A DNA stretch of 64,000 nt from Pseudomonas brassicacearum. Lineage in GTDB: Bacteria > Pseudomonadota > Gammaproteobacteria > Pseudomonadales > Pseudomonadaceae. Shown piece by piece: positions 21,889 through 30,913 of this stretch. Positions within the stretch are counted from its first letter, which is position 1, and the number at the start of each line of letters is the position of its first letter. The notes beneath the pieces are model-generated. The model was not told the origin of the DNA and ran no database searches. It saw nothing but the letters and a program-made list of their open reading frames with translations. The translations under genes were made by a program, and so were the position numbers. The DNA lies in the NCBI RefSeq assembly GCF_000585995.1, contig NZ_CP007410.1, positions 5,235,430 through 5,299,429 on the forward strand, given 5' to 3'.

Positions 21889-22502
21889 GGCTGTGCCCTC
21901 GCCAGAGAATCGCTGGGCAATTGAGTGAATGAGGTATTGAGGGTCATGGCGGCGAAACGTGAACGTTGCGGGTCTACCCGGATGAACCCCGTGACGGGCA
22001 ACTTGGCGTAATAGCTCCCCCATTTCTTGCCGTCGCCGTCGGCCAGGCGCGTGGGGTCTGCGGTCAACAGCGGCTCGAAATCGATCTGGCAACTTTCCAT
22101 CATCTGCCGGACGCGAGGAGTCACTGTGCACAACAGGTAATGCCCACCCATGCACCAGGACAACAAGGGAATCATGTTGACCAGAATCATTCCGGCCGTC
22201 AGGTGATGGGAGATCAGGTTGCCGATCTCGACAATGTTCGAACGATCGATATTTTTTTCAAAACGCTGGGACAATATCTCGTTTATCGGTTGCGTCAGGT
22301 ATTGTTCGGAAAAAAGTGTGCGATGGTCGGCAAACGTAATACCGGCGCAGGCAAGAATGCGATCTGCCGGATCCTGAGTGACCGCAAAGTATTGCGGATT
22401 CGGTTCCACCGCAGCTGAATAAGAACTGCGAAACTTCTCTTTCACTACTTCTGTGGCTTGTACCCATAACGGCGTCTTAGTTTCAGCGACACGTATTTGC
22501 AT
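21885..22502 (-). CDS. Thermostable hemolysin (PF12261-type) family protein, GNAT-like
   Basis: A 205-aa protein with the full conserved pattern of the thermostable hemolysin family: the LFSEQYL segment near residue 62, VEIGNLISHH near 91, the WGSYYAKLPV end near 163. The family is named after a Vibrio hemolysin, but its fold resembles GNAT N-acyltransferases, and the E-x-GN motif matches acyl-amino-acid synthases. With the ligase encoded 4 bases into its stop codon, a role in making an N-acylated product is plausible; haemolysis itself is not shown. It is the first gene of the six-gene minus-strand operon and is divergent from the LysR gene. SD-like GGAGGA lies upstream. Confidence 0.85.
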   Translation of the reverse strand: MQIRVAETKTPLWVQATEVVKEKFRSSYSAAVEPNPQYFAVTQDPADRILACAGITFADHRTLFSEQYLTQPINEILSQRFEKNIDRSNIVEIGNLISHHLTAGMILVNMIPLLSWCMGGHYLLCTVTPRVRQMMESCQIDFEPLLTADPTRLADGDGKKWGSYYAKLPVTGFIRVDPQRSRFAAMTLNTSFTQLPSDSLARAQP

Positions 22503-22649
22503 TTCGTCCTCCTCCGTCCTTGTGCAGGATTCCTATAAAAAGCGAGGCGAGCATATTGGGGAAAACTCCTACAGACCATTTAAAAAATAAATTGCTTCCG
22601 CTAATATATAAATAAACGTCTTTGTCATAAAAACAAAGGACGCTAGCCC
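22503..22649. promoter_or_regulatory. Divergent promoter region between the operon and its LysR gene
   Basis: A 147-bp AT-rich intergenic space, noticeably lower in GC than the flanking genes. Just before the LysR start is an imperfect inverted repeat, CGTCTTTG-N9-CAAAGGACG (22617-22642), positioned as a possible autoregulatory LysR site. AAGGAC for the LysR start lies within its right arm. Confidence 0.45.
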
Positions 22650-23609
22650 ATGGACTGCGCCAAGAAGGATCTTATGCTCAATAGTAATTTGCTTAGAAAG
22701 CTGGACATGCAGGACCTGATGGTGTTTGTCGCGGTCTACGAGCAGAGCAGCGTCACAGAGGTATCCGAGGCCCTTTGTGTCAGCCAGTCGACCGTGAGCT
22801 ACTGCTTGAAGAAGCTGCGAACGAGCTTCGAAGATGAACTTTTCGTTAATACCCGGAGTGGCATGCGGCCTACAGGCAAAGCCACCGCCATGTACAGCCA
22901 CATACTTAAAATTCTCAAGACAATCAATATATGCCACTCCGGCATTCAGACATTCGACCCCACCCAGAAAGAAATAACATTCAATATTTGCGCACCCGAA
23001 TACTTCGAGCTTCTTATACTGCCGGCCTTAGTCAAGCGTTTTATCGGCAGCCGCTTCCCGGTCATCATTAACATAACGAAATTCCACAGAGACATTCCCA
23101 CCGAGGAACTGGTGGATGGCCGCTTTGACTTGGTCATTTGTTTTGGCCCCAACTTCCATCGCGGTGCCAAAGGGTTGCGCTCGCAAGTATTGCTGGAAGA
23201 TGAATTGGTCTGTGTCGTCGATAAAAACTTCACCGGGCCCGAAGAAAACTTCGACCTGGAGACATTTGCCGCAGGCCAGCATGTTTTTCCGACGCCTTGG
23301 ACATCCGACACCAACATGGTAGATGGATGGCTCGCCCGACACGGCCATAACCGACAGATTGTCGCTCGGGCCAACAGCTATGTGGCGGCACTCAACATGA
23401 TCACCGGAACCGACTTCATCCTGACCCTGCCTCGACGCATCCAGGCGTTGACCTGCAGCGAAGACAGGTACAGCCAACGCCAACCACCGACGGGTCTGCC
23501 GAACTTTACGCTGGATATGATGTGGAGCGAGAAACCGAGTCAGGACAGCGCCAACACCTGGTTTCGCGAACAGATCGTAAAAGTATGTGCCGAGGACGGC
23601 CTGCTTTAA
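22650..23609 (+). CDS. LysR-type transcriptional regulator
   Basis: A 319-aa LysR-family regulator. The winged helix-turn-helix occupies about residues 18-77 (VTEVSEALCVSQSTVSYCLKKL is its recognition part), and the C-terminal substrate-binding domain follows. Divergent orientation from the six-gene operon is the classic LysR arrangement, so it most likely activates that operon in response to a pathway ligand. The ATG at 22650 has AAGGA 9 bases upstream; an in-frame ATG at 22674 is also possible. The gene and promoter are less GC-rich than their surroundings, which fits acquisition by transfer. Confidence 0.9.
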   Translation: MDCAKKDLMLNSNLLRKLDMQDLMVFVAVYEQSSVTEVSEALCVSQSTVSYCLKKLRTSFEDELFVNTRSGMRPTGKATAMYSHILKILKTINICHSGIQTFDPTQKEITFNICAPEYFELLILPALVKRFIGSRFPVIINITKFHRDIPTEELVDGRFDLVICFGPNFHRGAKGLRSQVLLEDELVCVVDKNFTGPEENFDLETFAAGQHVFPTPWTSDTNMVDGWLARHGHNRQIVARANSYVAALNMITGTDFILTLPRRIQALTCSEDRYSQRQPPTGLPNFTLDMMWSEKPSQDSANTWFREQIVKVCAEDGLL

Positions 23610-23618
23610 TCGGCCCGG

Positions 23619-23644
23619 GAACCACTCGACTCATCGAGTGGTTC
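23619..23644 (+). terminator. Hairpin after the LysR gene
   Basis: A perfect 11-bp stem (GAACCACTCGA) with a 4-base loop begins 9 bases after the LysR stop codon. The following sequence is only weakly T-rich, so termination efficiency is uncertain. Confidence 0.55.
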
Positions 23645-23734
23645 AAGCTTTGTATCGGCGACTTTTTTCAGGCAAAAAAAAATCCGGAAATCCTCACTTT
23701 CGTGGGCCTTCCAGACTTTTAAAACTGCTAAAAA

Positions 23735-23810
23735 TGGTGGGTCGTGTGGGATTCGAACCTACGACCAATTGGTTAAAAGCCAACTGCTCTACCAACTGAG
23801 CTAACGACCC
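23735..23810 (-). tRNA. tRNA-Lys (TTT anticodon)
   Basis: On the minus strand the 76-nt sequence folds as a standard cloverleaf: acceptor GGGTCGT pairing with ACGACCC, D-arm TAGCTCAGTTGGTAGAGCA, anticodon loop CTTTTAA with anticodon TTT, T-arm GGTTCGAATCC, and an encoded CCA end at 23737-23735. Its 3' end points to the LysR gene and the six-gene operon. This tRNA-Lys next to queC is, from memory, an integration site of PAPI-1/pKLC102-like elements in P. aeruginosa. Confidence 0.97.
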
Positions 23811-23827
23811 GCTGTGTGGTGGCGCGT

Positions 23828-23855
23828 ATAATACTGATTTCTAAGGACTATTCAA
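23828..23855 (-). promoter_or_regulatory. Promoter of tRNA-Lys
   Basis: On the minus strand TTGAAT and TATTAT are separated by 16 bases, and the -10 lies about 17 bases before the tRNA 5' end. Confidence 0.6.
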
Positions 23856-23873
23856 CACTTAATTTGAAATAAT

Positions 23874-24566
23874 TCAAAAATAAGGGGTTGGATCGCTCAC
23901 GCCCGCCGTCGCAAAGCCTTCCGCACGCAGGCGGCAGCTGTCGCATTTGCCGCAAGCGCGGCCCTGATCGTCGGCCTGATAGCATGAAACGGTGAGTCCG
24001 TAGTCCACGCCAAGCTTCACACCGGCCCTGACGATGTCGGCCTTGCTGAGATTCTGCAACGGCGCCTGGATGCGGAAACCCTGCCCTTCAACACCCGCCT
24101 TGGTCGCCAGATTGGCCATGCGCTCGAAGGCTTCGACAAACTCCGGACGGCAATCCGGATAGCCGGAATAATCCACGGCGTTGACGCCAATGAAAATGTC
24201 ACGGGCGCCCAGCACTTCGGCCCAACCCAACGCCAGCGACAGGAACACGGTGTTGCGGGCCGGCACATACGTTACCGGAATGCCTTCGCTCGGCGCTTCG
24301 GGTACGTCGATGGAGCTGTCGGTCAGGGCCGAGCCGCCGATGCCGTTGAGGTTCAGGCCGATCACCTTGTGTTCCACCACCCCCAGATCCCGGGCAACCC
24401 GCTCAGCGGCCTGCAGTTCGACACGGTGGCGCTGGCCGTAATCGAAACTCATGGTGTAGCAGCGGTAGCCTTCGGCGCGGGCCATGGCCACGACAGTCGC
24501 TGAGTCCAGGCCACCGGACAGCAGGATAACCGCACGTTTTTCGGCAATGTTCGAGTGTTCAGTCAT
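23874..24566 (-). CDS. queC: 7-cyano-7-deazaguanine synthase
   Basis: Converts 7-carboxy-7-deazaguanine to preQ0 in queuosine synthesis, using ATP and ammonia. The 230-aa product shows the ATP-PPase motif SGGLDSATV near residue 17 and the zinc-binding CGKCDSC cluster with an upstream Cys ([16 protein letters not shown]) near the C-terminus. It is 1 base from the stop of queE on the same strand, so the two form a pair. The tRNA-Lys gene follows 60 bases downstream. Confidence 0.96.
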   Translation of the reverse strand: MTEHSNIAEKRAVILLSGGLDSATVVAMARAEGYRCYTMSFDYGQRHRVELQAAERVARDLGVVEHKVIGLNLNGIGGSALTDSSIDVPEAPSEGIPVTYVPARNTVFLSLALGWAEVLGARDIFIGVNAVDYSGYPDCRPEFVEAFERMANLATKAGVEGQGFRIQAPLQNLSKADIVRAGVKLGVDYGLTVSCYQADDQGRACGKCDSCRLRAEGFATAGVSDPTPYF

Positions 24567-24567
24567 A

Positions 24568-25215
24568 TCAGCGCCCCGGCTCGTCGTTCCAAAGATATTT
24601 ATGCAGCTGCAATTGCAGGCGCACCGGCAGGTTATCCGCCACCACCCAGTCCGCCAGGTCCCGGGCGCTCAAGTCGTGATGGCTCGGCGATAACAACACC
24701 TCGCCAGCCCGCTGGTCGAGCCCGTACTGGATCAGCTTGGACACGGCCCAGTCGTAGTCTTCCCGCGAACAGATAACGAACTTGACCTGATCGTTGGGCG
24801 TCAGCAGCTCAATGTTCTCATAACGGTTGCGGTGCGCTTCCTTGGAGCCTGGGGTTTTCAGGTCCACGACGCGGCTGACGCGCGGGTCGACGGCCGAGAT
24901 ATCCAGGGCGCCGCTGGTTTCCAGGGAAACCTCATAACCGGCATCACACAACTGCTTGAGCAAGGGAATGGCGTTGGGTTGCGCCAGTGGCTCGCCGCCC
25001 GTGACACAAACGTAGCGCGGGCGATAGCCGGCCACTTGCTCAAGGATATCGTCGAGGGTTCGCAGGGTGCCGCCGCTGAACGCGTAGGCACTGTCGCAGT
25101 ATTGGCAACGCAACGGACAACCGGTGAGGCGCACAAAAACCGTGGGCAGCCCAGCCGTTCGCGTTTCACCCTGCAACGAGTAAAAAACTTCGGTGATTCT
25201 CAATGTGTCTTGCAT
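24568..25215 (-). CDS. queE: 7-carboxy-7-deazaguanine synthase
   Basis: Radical SAM enzyme of queuosine biosynthesis that rearranges CPH4 to 7-carboxy-7-deazaguanine. The cluster motif is CPLRCQYC near residue 28, a CxxxCxxC arrangement. The 215-aa product from ATG 25215 is normal length; a GTG three codons upstream (25224) is an alternative start. Followed directly by queC. The upstream gene is cpoB, separated by a terminator, so queE probably has its own promoter in the 25216-25330 space. Confidence 0.95.
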   Translation of the reverse strand: MQDTLRITEVFYSLQGETRTAGLPTVFVRLTGCPLRCQYCDSAYAFSGGTLRTLDDILEQVAGYRPRYVCVTGGEPLAQPNAIPLLKQLCDAGYEVSLETSGALDISAVDPRVSRVVDLKTPGSKEAHRNRYENIELLTPNDQVKFVICSREDYDWAVSKLIQYGLDQRAGEVLLSPSHHDLSARDLADWVVADNLPVRLQLQLHKYLWNDEPGR

Positions 25216-25332
25216 AGTCGCCACGGGCGTAACAGCTAAACAGGCTGTCCGCCTCCGTCAGGCACTTCAAGGAACCCCGCCAACGCGCAGATCCCAAAAA
25301 GCGTGTTTCATAAAAAGGGCGTGAATTCTAAC

Positions 25333-25361
25333 GAAAAAACCCGCGACAAGCGCGGGTTTCT
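25333..25361 (-). terminator. Intrinsic terminator of the tol-pal-cpoB operon
   Basis: Read on the minus strand, the stem AACCCGCGCTTGTCGCGGGTT is followed by TTTTCG, starting about 20 bases after the cpoB stop codon. Confidence 0.85.
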
Positions 25362-25381
25362 TCAAAGCAGGTCAAACCAGC

Positions 25382-26224
25382 TTACATGCGTTGCAGATCA
25401 CGCTGGGCCAACTGAGCGGCGGATGTGCCCGGAAATTGGGCCACCACCTGTTGCAGAATGCCCTTGACCTTGTCGGTGTGACCGAGGCGGCGTTCTACGT
25501 CAGCCAGCTTGTACAACGAATCCGGCACCTTGGCGTGCTTGGGATACAGCTGCGAGACCTTGGCAAACGCCTGGCCGGCGCCTTGCAAGTCGCCCTTGGC
25601 CAGGTTGACTTCGCCCAGCCAGTATTGGGCGTTGCCCGCGTACTGGCTGTTTGGGTATTTGCGCAGGAAAGCGGCAAAGGCTTGGCTGGCCTTGTCGAAA
25701 TCCTTGGCCTTGATCAGGTCGAAGGCAGCGTCGTAATAGAGCTTTTCCTTCGCCGGATCAGCCGGCTCGCCGCCGGACGCAGGGGCTGGAGCGGTTGCTC
25801 CAGCAGCTGCCCCAGCGCCTGCGGCCGCACCGGGGGCGTTCAAATCGCCACCGGCAGGAGAATTCTCAGGAGTCGCGGCAGGAGCAACACCGCTTCCTAT
25901 GCGCCGATCAAGATCCTGGTATCGCTCCAGGTTTTCTTGCTTCATGCGCGAAATATCATTTTGCAGTTCTTCGATCACACCCTGTTGGCGCGAGATCTGA
26001 TCCTGCATTTGCTGCAGTTGGTTGAACAGCTGGCCCTGTGCCGAGACAGGGGCCGAAACCCCTCCCCCGGCATAGGCGCCGTTCGTACCGTAACCTGCAG
26101 GCGGATAACTGCTCCCGCTATTGTCATAGCCGGTTTGGTTATCGACCACAGGAACCGCAGCCCACGCCGCAAGCGGCGCGAGGCTGAGAGCCAGAACAGT
26201 TACAGCACGACGGCACGTTCGCAT
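25382..26224 (-). CDS. cpoB: Cell division coordinator CpoB (YbgF)
   Basis: Periplasmic protein of 280 aa that links Tol-Pal constriction with peptidoglycan synthesis. It has an N-terminal signal peptide ending about ALA-AWAA, a short coiled coil (QLFNQLQQMQDQISRQQGVI) near residues 65-110, a low-complexity Ala/Pro/Gly linker (about 120-155) and three C-terminal TPR repeats. This order is the family's. It follows pal by 6 bases, so it is the distal gene of the tol-pal operon. Confidence 0.95.
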   Translation of the reverse strand: MRTCRRAVTVLALSLAPLAAWAAVPVVDNQTGYDNSGSSYPPAGYGTNGAYAGGGVSAPVSAQGQLFNQLQQMQDQISRQQGVIEELQNDISRMKQENLERYQDLDRRIGSGVAPAATPENSPAGGDLNAPGAAAGAGAAAGATAPAPASGGEPADPAKEKLYYDAAFDLIKAKDFDKASQAFAAFLRKYPNSQYAGNAQYWLGEVNLAKGDLQGAGQAFAKVSQLYPKHAKVPDSLYKLADVERRLGHTDKVKGILQQVVAQFPGTSAAQLAQRDLQRM

Positions 26225-26230
26225 GACGAA

Positions 26231-26728
26231 TTACTTACGCAGTTCGACGCGACGGTTTTGAGCCCAGGACTGCTCGTCGTTGCCGGTAGCAACTGGACGC
26301 TCTTCGCCGTAGGAAACCAGTTCCAGCTGAGCTGGGGAAACACCTTGCAGTACCAGGTAGCGTTGAACGGCTTTCGCACGACGCTCGCCCAGTGCCATGT
26401 TGTACTCACGAGTACCACGTTCGTCGGTGTTGCCTTCCAGAACAACGCGAGCGCCGTTTGCTTTCAGGTCTTTGGCGTGAACGTCCAGAGCGCGCATGGC
26501 TTCTGGCTTCAGGTCCGAGCTGTCGTATTCGAAGTAGAAGGTGGTGATTGCGCGCAGAGCAGCTTCTTCGCTCAGGGAGCCATCAACGGCACCAGTGTTA
26601 GCGCCGTAACCAGCGTTTGGATCAACAGCGCCTTCACCGGCGTTGTCGCCGCCTTTGGACGAGCAACCTACAGCTACAGCCATGGCCAGAGCCAGCGCAG
26701 CAAATTTACCAAACTTCAGCATTTCCAT
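26231..26728 (-). CDS. pal: Peptidoglycan-associated lipoprotein Pal (OprL)
   Basis: Outer-membrane lipoprotein of 165 aa. The signal peptide ends in a lipobox (MAVAVGCSS) with Cys22 as the lipidated residue. The C-terminal OmpA-like domain carries the peptidoglycan-binding pattern ([20 protein letters not shown]). It anchors the outer membrane to the wall and interacts with TolB and TolA. It is 52 bases after tolB and 6 bases before cpoB. Confidence 0.97.
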   Translation of the reverse strand: MEMLKFGKFAALALAMAVAVGCSSKGGDNAGEGAVDPNAGYGANTGAVDGSLSEEAALRAITTFYFEYDSSDLKPEAMRALDVHAKDLKANGARVVLEGNTDERGTREYNMALGERRAKAVQRYLVLQGVSPAQLELVSYGEERPVATGNDEQSWAQNRRVELRK

Positions 26729-26780
26729 CGTGAAACTCCTAATGAACCCCAGTGTGTTAAGTAAAACGTATTGCGCCGCG

Positions 26781-28082
26781 TCAGTTCAGGTAAGGGGACC
26801 AGGACGGTTCTCTGACTTCGCCTTGTGCGGTAGGAAGCGGGAGCCTCACGCGTCCATTAATGGACACGAGCATCAAGACTCCCCGGCCCTGCTGGCGGGT
26901 GGCGTAGATTACCATGGTGCCGTTGGGCGCAACAGTAGGTGACTCGTCCAGAGTGCTATCAGTGAGGATTTTTACACTTCCGCGCTGCAAATCCTGGGCC
27001 GCCACCTTGAAATTAGTGAAACCGTCCTGGCGATGGATCATCACCAGGGTCTTTTCGTCCGCCGACAGTTTAGGGTTGGCGTTGTAGTTACCGACGAACG
27101 TCACGCGTTCCGCACCGCCACCGCCCGCGCTGGTCTTGTAGATCTGCGGCTTGCCGCCACGGTCGGAGGTGAAGTAGATGGTCGAGCCATCCTTGCCCCA
27201 GAACGGTTCGGTGTTGATGCCCGGGCCGTTGGTCACGCGGGAGATCGAACGCGAAGCCAGGTTCATCACGTAGATGTCCGGGTTACCGTCCTTGGACAGT
27301 ACGAACGCCAGGCGAGTACCGTCCGGCGACCAGGCTGGCGCGCCGTTGAGGCCTTCGAAGTTGGTGATCTGCTCGCGGCGACCGGTGTCGATGTGCTGCA
27401 TGAAGATGCGCGGACGCTTCTGCTCGAACGAGACATAGGCGATGCGCTTGCCATCGGGGGCGAAACGCGGCGACAGGATCGGCTCGCGCGATTGCAGCAA
27501 GGTCACTGCACGGGCGCCGTCATAGTCGGAGCGCTGCAGGGTGTAGCGGGTGTTGTTCTCGGAGAAGCGCTCGGCCGTCACGTAGAGCATTCGGGTAGAG
27601 AACGCACCCTTGATACCGGTGAGTTTCTCGAACGACTGGTCGGCGATGTAGTGCGACATGTCGCGCAACTGATCAACGCTGCCCGACACGCTGCCGGTCA
27701 GCACTTGCTGCTCGGTGGCGACGTTGAACAGGGCGTATTGCACCTGCAGGCGACCGCCGGCCGGAACGATGCTGCCGACCATGATGTACTGGGCGCCCAG
27801 GGCCTTCCAGTCACGGTAGATGACTTCGCTGGCCTGGGTCGGCAGGCTGATCATGTTCTGCTTCGGAATCGGCGCGTAGTAACCCGAGTTGCGCAGGTCG
27901 TTGCCGATGATTTCCGCCATGTCGTCCGGCAGGACGCTACCGCCCTGCCAGCCGAACGGCACGACGGCGATCGGGGTGGCCCGGTCGCTGCCGCTGGTGA
28001 CAAGAATGTTCTTTTCCTCTGCTACCGCTATCCCTGCCAGGCAGCAGATAACGACAAGCATTCCTCGAAGAAGGTTTCTCAC
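26781..28082 (-). CDS. tolB: Tol-Pal system protein TolB
   Basis: Periplasmic beta-propeller protein of 433 aa with a Sec signal (ending [10 protein letters not shown]). The N-terminal alpha/beta domain is followed by about five WD40-like PD40 repeats, seen as repeated SPDG/APDG motifs ([34 protein letters not shown]). It binds Pal and TolA. The start overlaps the tolA stop codon by 4 bases (ATGA type). Confidence 0.97.
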   Translation of the reverse strand: MRNLLRGMLVVICCLAGIAVAEEKNILVTSGSDRATPIAVVPFGWQGGSVLPDDMAEIIGNDLRNSGYYAPIPKQNMISLPTQASEVIYRDWKALGAQYIMVGSIVPAGGRLQVQYALFNVATEQQVLTGSVSGSVDQLRDMSHYIADQSFEKLTGIKGAFSTRMLYVTAERFSENNTRYTLQRSDYDGARAVTLLQSREPILSPRFAPDGKRIAYVSFEQKRPRIFMQHIDTGRREQITNFEGLNGAPAWSPDGTRLAFVLSKDGNPDIYVMNLASRSISRVTNGPGINTEPFWGKDGSTIYFTSDRGGKPQIYKTSAGGGGAERVTFVGNYNANPKLSADEKTLVMIHRQDGFTNFKVAAQDLQRGSVKILTDSTLDESPTVAPNGTMVIYATRQQGRGVLMLVSINGRVRLPLPTAQGEVREPSWSPYLN

Positions 28083-29158
28083 AAGGCTAGATCCTCAGGT
28101 GTGAATGTCATCTTGAATGAACGATAGGGAGCAAAGTCGCTCGGTTTCATCCCTTGCATTTCCGTCAATCGTCCAATGTTCTTGACCGCTGCGACTGCCG
28201 AAGCGTCGAACGGACCGTCACCGCTGGACTTGGCCACACTGACCGAGGTAACCGTACCGTCGGGCAACATGCCGATTTGCAATACTACTGTCATGCCTTT
28301 ACGCGCCGAAGGTGGACGAGCCCAACCTTCCGCCGCTCGCGCGCGAATCAAATCATCGTAGCTGCCGGCGACTTCATCGCCCTGCTCATCAGCCAATGCC
28401 TGCTGGCGCTCAGGCGTATCGGAAAGCAAATCTGCCAAGGCCTGGGCCTTTTTGTCTTCGGCGGACTTACGCGCTGCGTCCTGGGCCTTTTTCTTGGCGG
28501 CGTCGGCGGCGGCTTTCTTCTTCGCGTCTTCGGCGACTTTCTTTTTCGCCTCGTCAGCTTCAGCTTTTTTCTTGGCGTCTTCGGCCGCTTTTTTCTTCGC
28601 GTCCTCGACGATCTTTTTCTTCGCCTCTTCAGCGGCCGCTTTCTTGGCCTCTTCTTCAGCGGCTTTCTTGGCTTCTTCTTCGGCCTTCTTCTTGGCTATA
28701 TCAGCCAATTGTTTCTCTTCAGCCTTTTTGGCCTCGGCGGTTTTCTTCGCTTCGTCGGCTTTCTTGGCTTCATCAGCCTTTTTCGCCTCGTCCGCTTTCT
28801 TCGCCTCATCGGCCTTCTTGGCTTCCTCGGCCTTTTGAGCCGACTCTTCTTTCTTTTGTTCCGCGGCCTTTATCGCCTCCTGCTCGACCTTCTTCTGCTC
28901 CATCTGCTCGACTTCAGTCTGGCGCGCAGCAGATTTCTTCGCCTCACCCGCAAGCTTTTGGTTGGTCTGGGTGGTCGCCTGGCTCTTGGACTTGAGCTGG
29001 TACAACGTCGCCTGCACGATCGGCTTGGCCGGCGGCAGCTCCGGGGTCATGGCAAAACTGACGAACAGCATGCCGAACACCAGCACATGCAGGCCGATTG
29101 CCAGGACGCTAGGCCAGAAGAAGCTTTCCGAGGCGGACGGCTCTCGCTGTTGCTGCAT
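28079..29158 (-). CDS. tolA: TolA energy-transducing protein
   Basis: Inner-membrane-anchored 359-aa protein spanning the periplasm. One transmembrane helix lies at about residues 16-37. A long Ala/Lys/Glu-rich helical domain (about 60-255) contains near-exact tandem units of KKADEA. The C-terminal globular domain (about 265-359) has the TolA/TonB-like fold. It transduces proton-motive force from TolQR to TolB-Pal. The repeated segment makes this the gene most prone to length change by slippage in the operon. It overlaps tolR by one base. Confidence 0.96.
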   Translation of the reverse strand: MQQQREPSASESFFWPSVLAIGLHVLVFGMLFVSFAMTPELPPAKPIVQATLYQLKSKSQATTQTNQKLAGEAKKSAARQTEVEQMEQKKVEQEAIKAAEQKKEESAQKAEEAKKADEAKKADEAKKADEAKKADEAKKTAEAKKAEEKQLADIAKKKAEEEAKKAAEEEAKKAAAEEAKKKIVEDAKKKAAEDAKKKAEADEAKKKVAEDAKKKAAADAAKKKAQDAARKSAEDKKAQALADLLSDTPERQQALADEQGDEVAGSYDDLIRARAAEGWARPPSARKGMTVVLQIGMLPDGTVTSVSVAKSSGDGPFDASAVAAVKNIGRLTEMQGMKPSDFAPYRSFKMTFTPEDLAL

Positions 29159-29619
29159 CAGGGCGCCTCGGTAATCAAGCCAACATTACCGACCCCGGCT
29201 TTCTGCAGACCGCCCATGGCGCCCATCACGGCACCGTAGTCGACGGTCTTGTCGCCGCGAATGAAGACCTGGGTGCGCTTGCCGCCATCGTTGCCGACAC
29301 GAATGATCTTGGTCACCGCGTCAGTCATCTGCGGCAAGGTCATGGCCCGGTCCTGCTGCTTCTCGGTGTCGACTTCGCTGCCAAGGTTCCAGTAATAGGT
29401 CTTGTCAGCCTTGATCGAAATAGTCAGGACCTGGGTGTTGTTGTCCTGCGGCAAGGCTTCGCTGGAAACCTTGGGCAGATCGACCTTCACGCCCTGATTG
29501 AGCATGGGCGCGGTCACCATGAAGATGACCAGCAGCACCAACATCACGTCGATGTAGGGCACCACGTTCATCTCGGCGACCGGCTTGCGCTTTTTTCGGG
29601 CTCGAGCGATTAAAGCCAT
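29158..29619 (-). CDS. tolR: TolR proton-channel subunit
   Basis: A 153-aa ExbD/TolR family protein with one transmembrane helix (about residues 18-40) carrying the essential aspartate in YIDVMLVLLVIFM. The periplasmic domain completes it. It works with TolQ as the ion-conducting stator. It lies 14 bases after tolQ and its stop overlaps the tolA start. Confidence 0.96.
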   Translation of the reverse strand: MALIARARKKRKPVAEMNVVPYIDVMLVLLVIFMVTAPMLNQGVKVDLPKVSSEALPQDNNTQVLTISIKADKTYYWNLGSEVDTEKQQDRAMTLPQMTDAVTKIIRVGNDGGKRTQVFIRGDKTVDYGAVMGAMGGLQKAGVGNVGLITEAP

Positions 29620-29633
29620 TGGGAAATACCTGC

Positions 29634-30329
29634 TTATTCTTCGCTGGTGTGCACTTTGCGGTGCAGGATCGCCTGGAATTCATCGGCGAAGGTGTAGTAA
29701 CGGCCGGTCAGCGTTTCGCTGCGGGCAGCGAAGCGGTTGTAGGCAATAACAGCCGGGATGGCCGCGAACAGACCGATGGCGGTGGCGATCAGTGCCTCGG
29801 CGATGCCCGGAGCCACGGTGGCAAGGGTCGCTTGCTGGGCGGAAGCCAGGCCACGGAAGGAGTTCATGATGCCCCACACGGTACCGAACAGACCGATGTA
29901 CGGGCTGACCGAACCAACGGTGGCCAGGAACGACAGGCCCTGTTCGAGCTTTTCTTCCTCGCGGGAAATGGCGACACGCATGGCACGGGCCACGCCTTCC
30001 ATCACTGCTTCCGGGTCAACGCCTGGCTGCTGGCGCAGACGGGAGAATTCCTTGAAACCGGCACGGAAGATCTGTTCCACGCCCGAATCCGGATCCGGGT
30101 TGCTGCCCGCCTGACGATAGAGTTTGGACAGGTCGATGCCGGACCAGAAGCGCTCTTCGAAGCTCTCCAGGGCACGGCGACCGGCGCGCAGCATGTTGCT
30201 GCGCTGAAAAATCATGATCCATGAGGTCACCGATGCGGCTACCAGGATCAGCATTACCAGTTGCACCACGACGCTGGCATTGCTGACCAGGCTCCACATG
30301 GAGGAATGGTCGACGACGTTAGCTTCCAC
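29634..30329 (-). CDS. tolQ: TolQ proton-channel subunit
   Basis: MotA/TolQ/ExbB proton-channel protein of 231 aa with three membrane helices (about residues 15-38, 137-160, 172-195). The conserved [19 protein letters not shown] segment near residue 138 and [21 protein letters not shown] near 177 are the family signature. It overlaps ybgC by 11 bases, so transcription probably enters from the upstream gene. Confidence 0.97.
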   Translation of the reverse strand: MEANVVDHSSMWSLVSNASVVVQLVMLILVAASVTSWIMIFQRSNMLRAGRRALESFEERFWSGIDLSKLYRQAGSNPDPDSGVEQIFRAGFKEFSRLRQQPGVDPEAVMEGVARAMRVAISREEEKLEQGLSFLATVGSVSPYIGLFGTVWGIMNSFRGLASAQQATLATVAPGIAEALIATAIGLFAAIPAVIAYNRFAARSETLTGRYYTFADEFQAILHRKVHTSEE

Positions 30330-30786
30330 GCTTTATCTCCTGCTCTGAGTGTGTACCCGCGCCGCTCACGCCGGCAAAGGCCGCACGTAGAGCTTCGGGA
30401 ATGGCCCGGGGTTTCAAACTATGGGTGCGCACACAGGCCACCAAAAACTGCCCTTCGCAGAGCAGCACATTATCCGTAGCCCGCCTGACCTGCTGCTTGA
30501 AACGCAGGCTGACACGGTTCAATTCGATGACATCGGCACTTACCAGAAGCTCGTCGTCCAGTCGCGCCGGCGCGTGATAGCGCGCTTCGCTGGAATGCAC
30601 GACGAATAACAGGTCCTCCCCTGCCAGCGCGGATTGGGCAAAACCCAGTTCCCGCAGCCGTTCGGTTCGAGCCCGCTCCATAAACTTGAGGTAATTGACG
30701 TAGTAAACGATGCCGCCGGCATCGGTGTCCTCGTAATAAACGCGACAGCGATGTGCGAACGACTCCAGCCCGTTTTGCGCGCGCAT
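30319..30786 (-). CDS. ybgC: Acyl-CoA thioesterase YbgC
   Basis: A 155-aa hot-dog fold thioesterase, the usual first gene of the tol-pal operon. The catalytic Tyr/Asp pattern is in [20 protein letters not shown] near residue 16. It hydrolyses short-chain or hydroxyacyl-CoA and associates with phospholipid-synthesis enzymes in other bacteria. The start is followed by the typical N-terminus; it overlaps tolQ and lies 127 bases after ruvB. Confidence 0.93.
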   Translation of the reverse strand: MRAQNGLESFAHRCRVYYEDTDAGGIVYYVNYLKFMERARTERLRELGFAQSALAGEDLLFVVHSSEARYHAPARLDDELLVSADVIELNRVSLRFKQQVRRATDNVLLCEGQFLVACVRTHSLKPRAIPEALRAAFAGVSGAGTHSEQEIKRGS

Positions 30787-30913
30787 ACTCTAGTGCTTAC
30801 TCCTCAGGTTGCCAATCGGCCAGGCAACTGTTTTTTCATTCTCGAACGCATTGACGTTCCGGGCTTCGTCTGGGACAGCACGAACCCGGAAAAAGTCGCT
30901 GCACGGAGCTCGT

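Noticed and set aside
8649..23734. Duplicate attachment site of the tRNA-Lys 3' end
   Set aside because: I looked by eye for TGGTGGGTCGTG-like copies on both strands and found none; a computed search is needed to be sure.
28440..28900. Repeats in tolA as a CRISPR array
   Set aside because: The repeats are in-frame coding units with no unique spacers; no cas genes are present.
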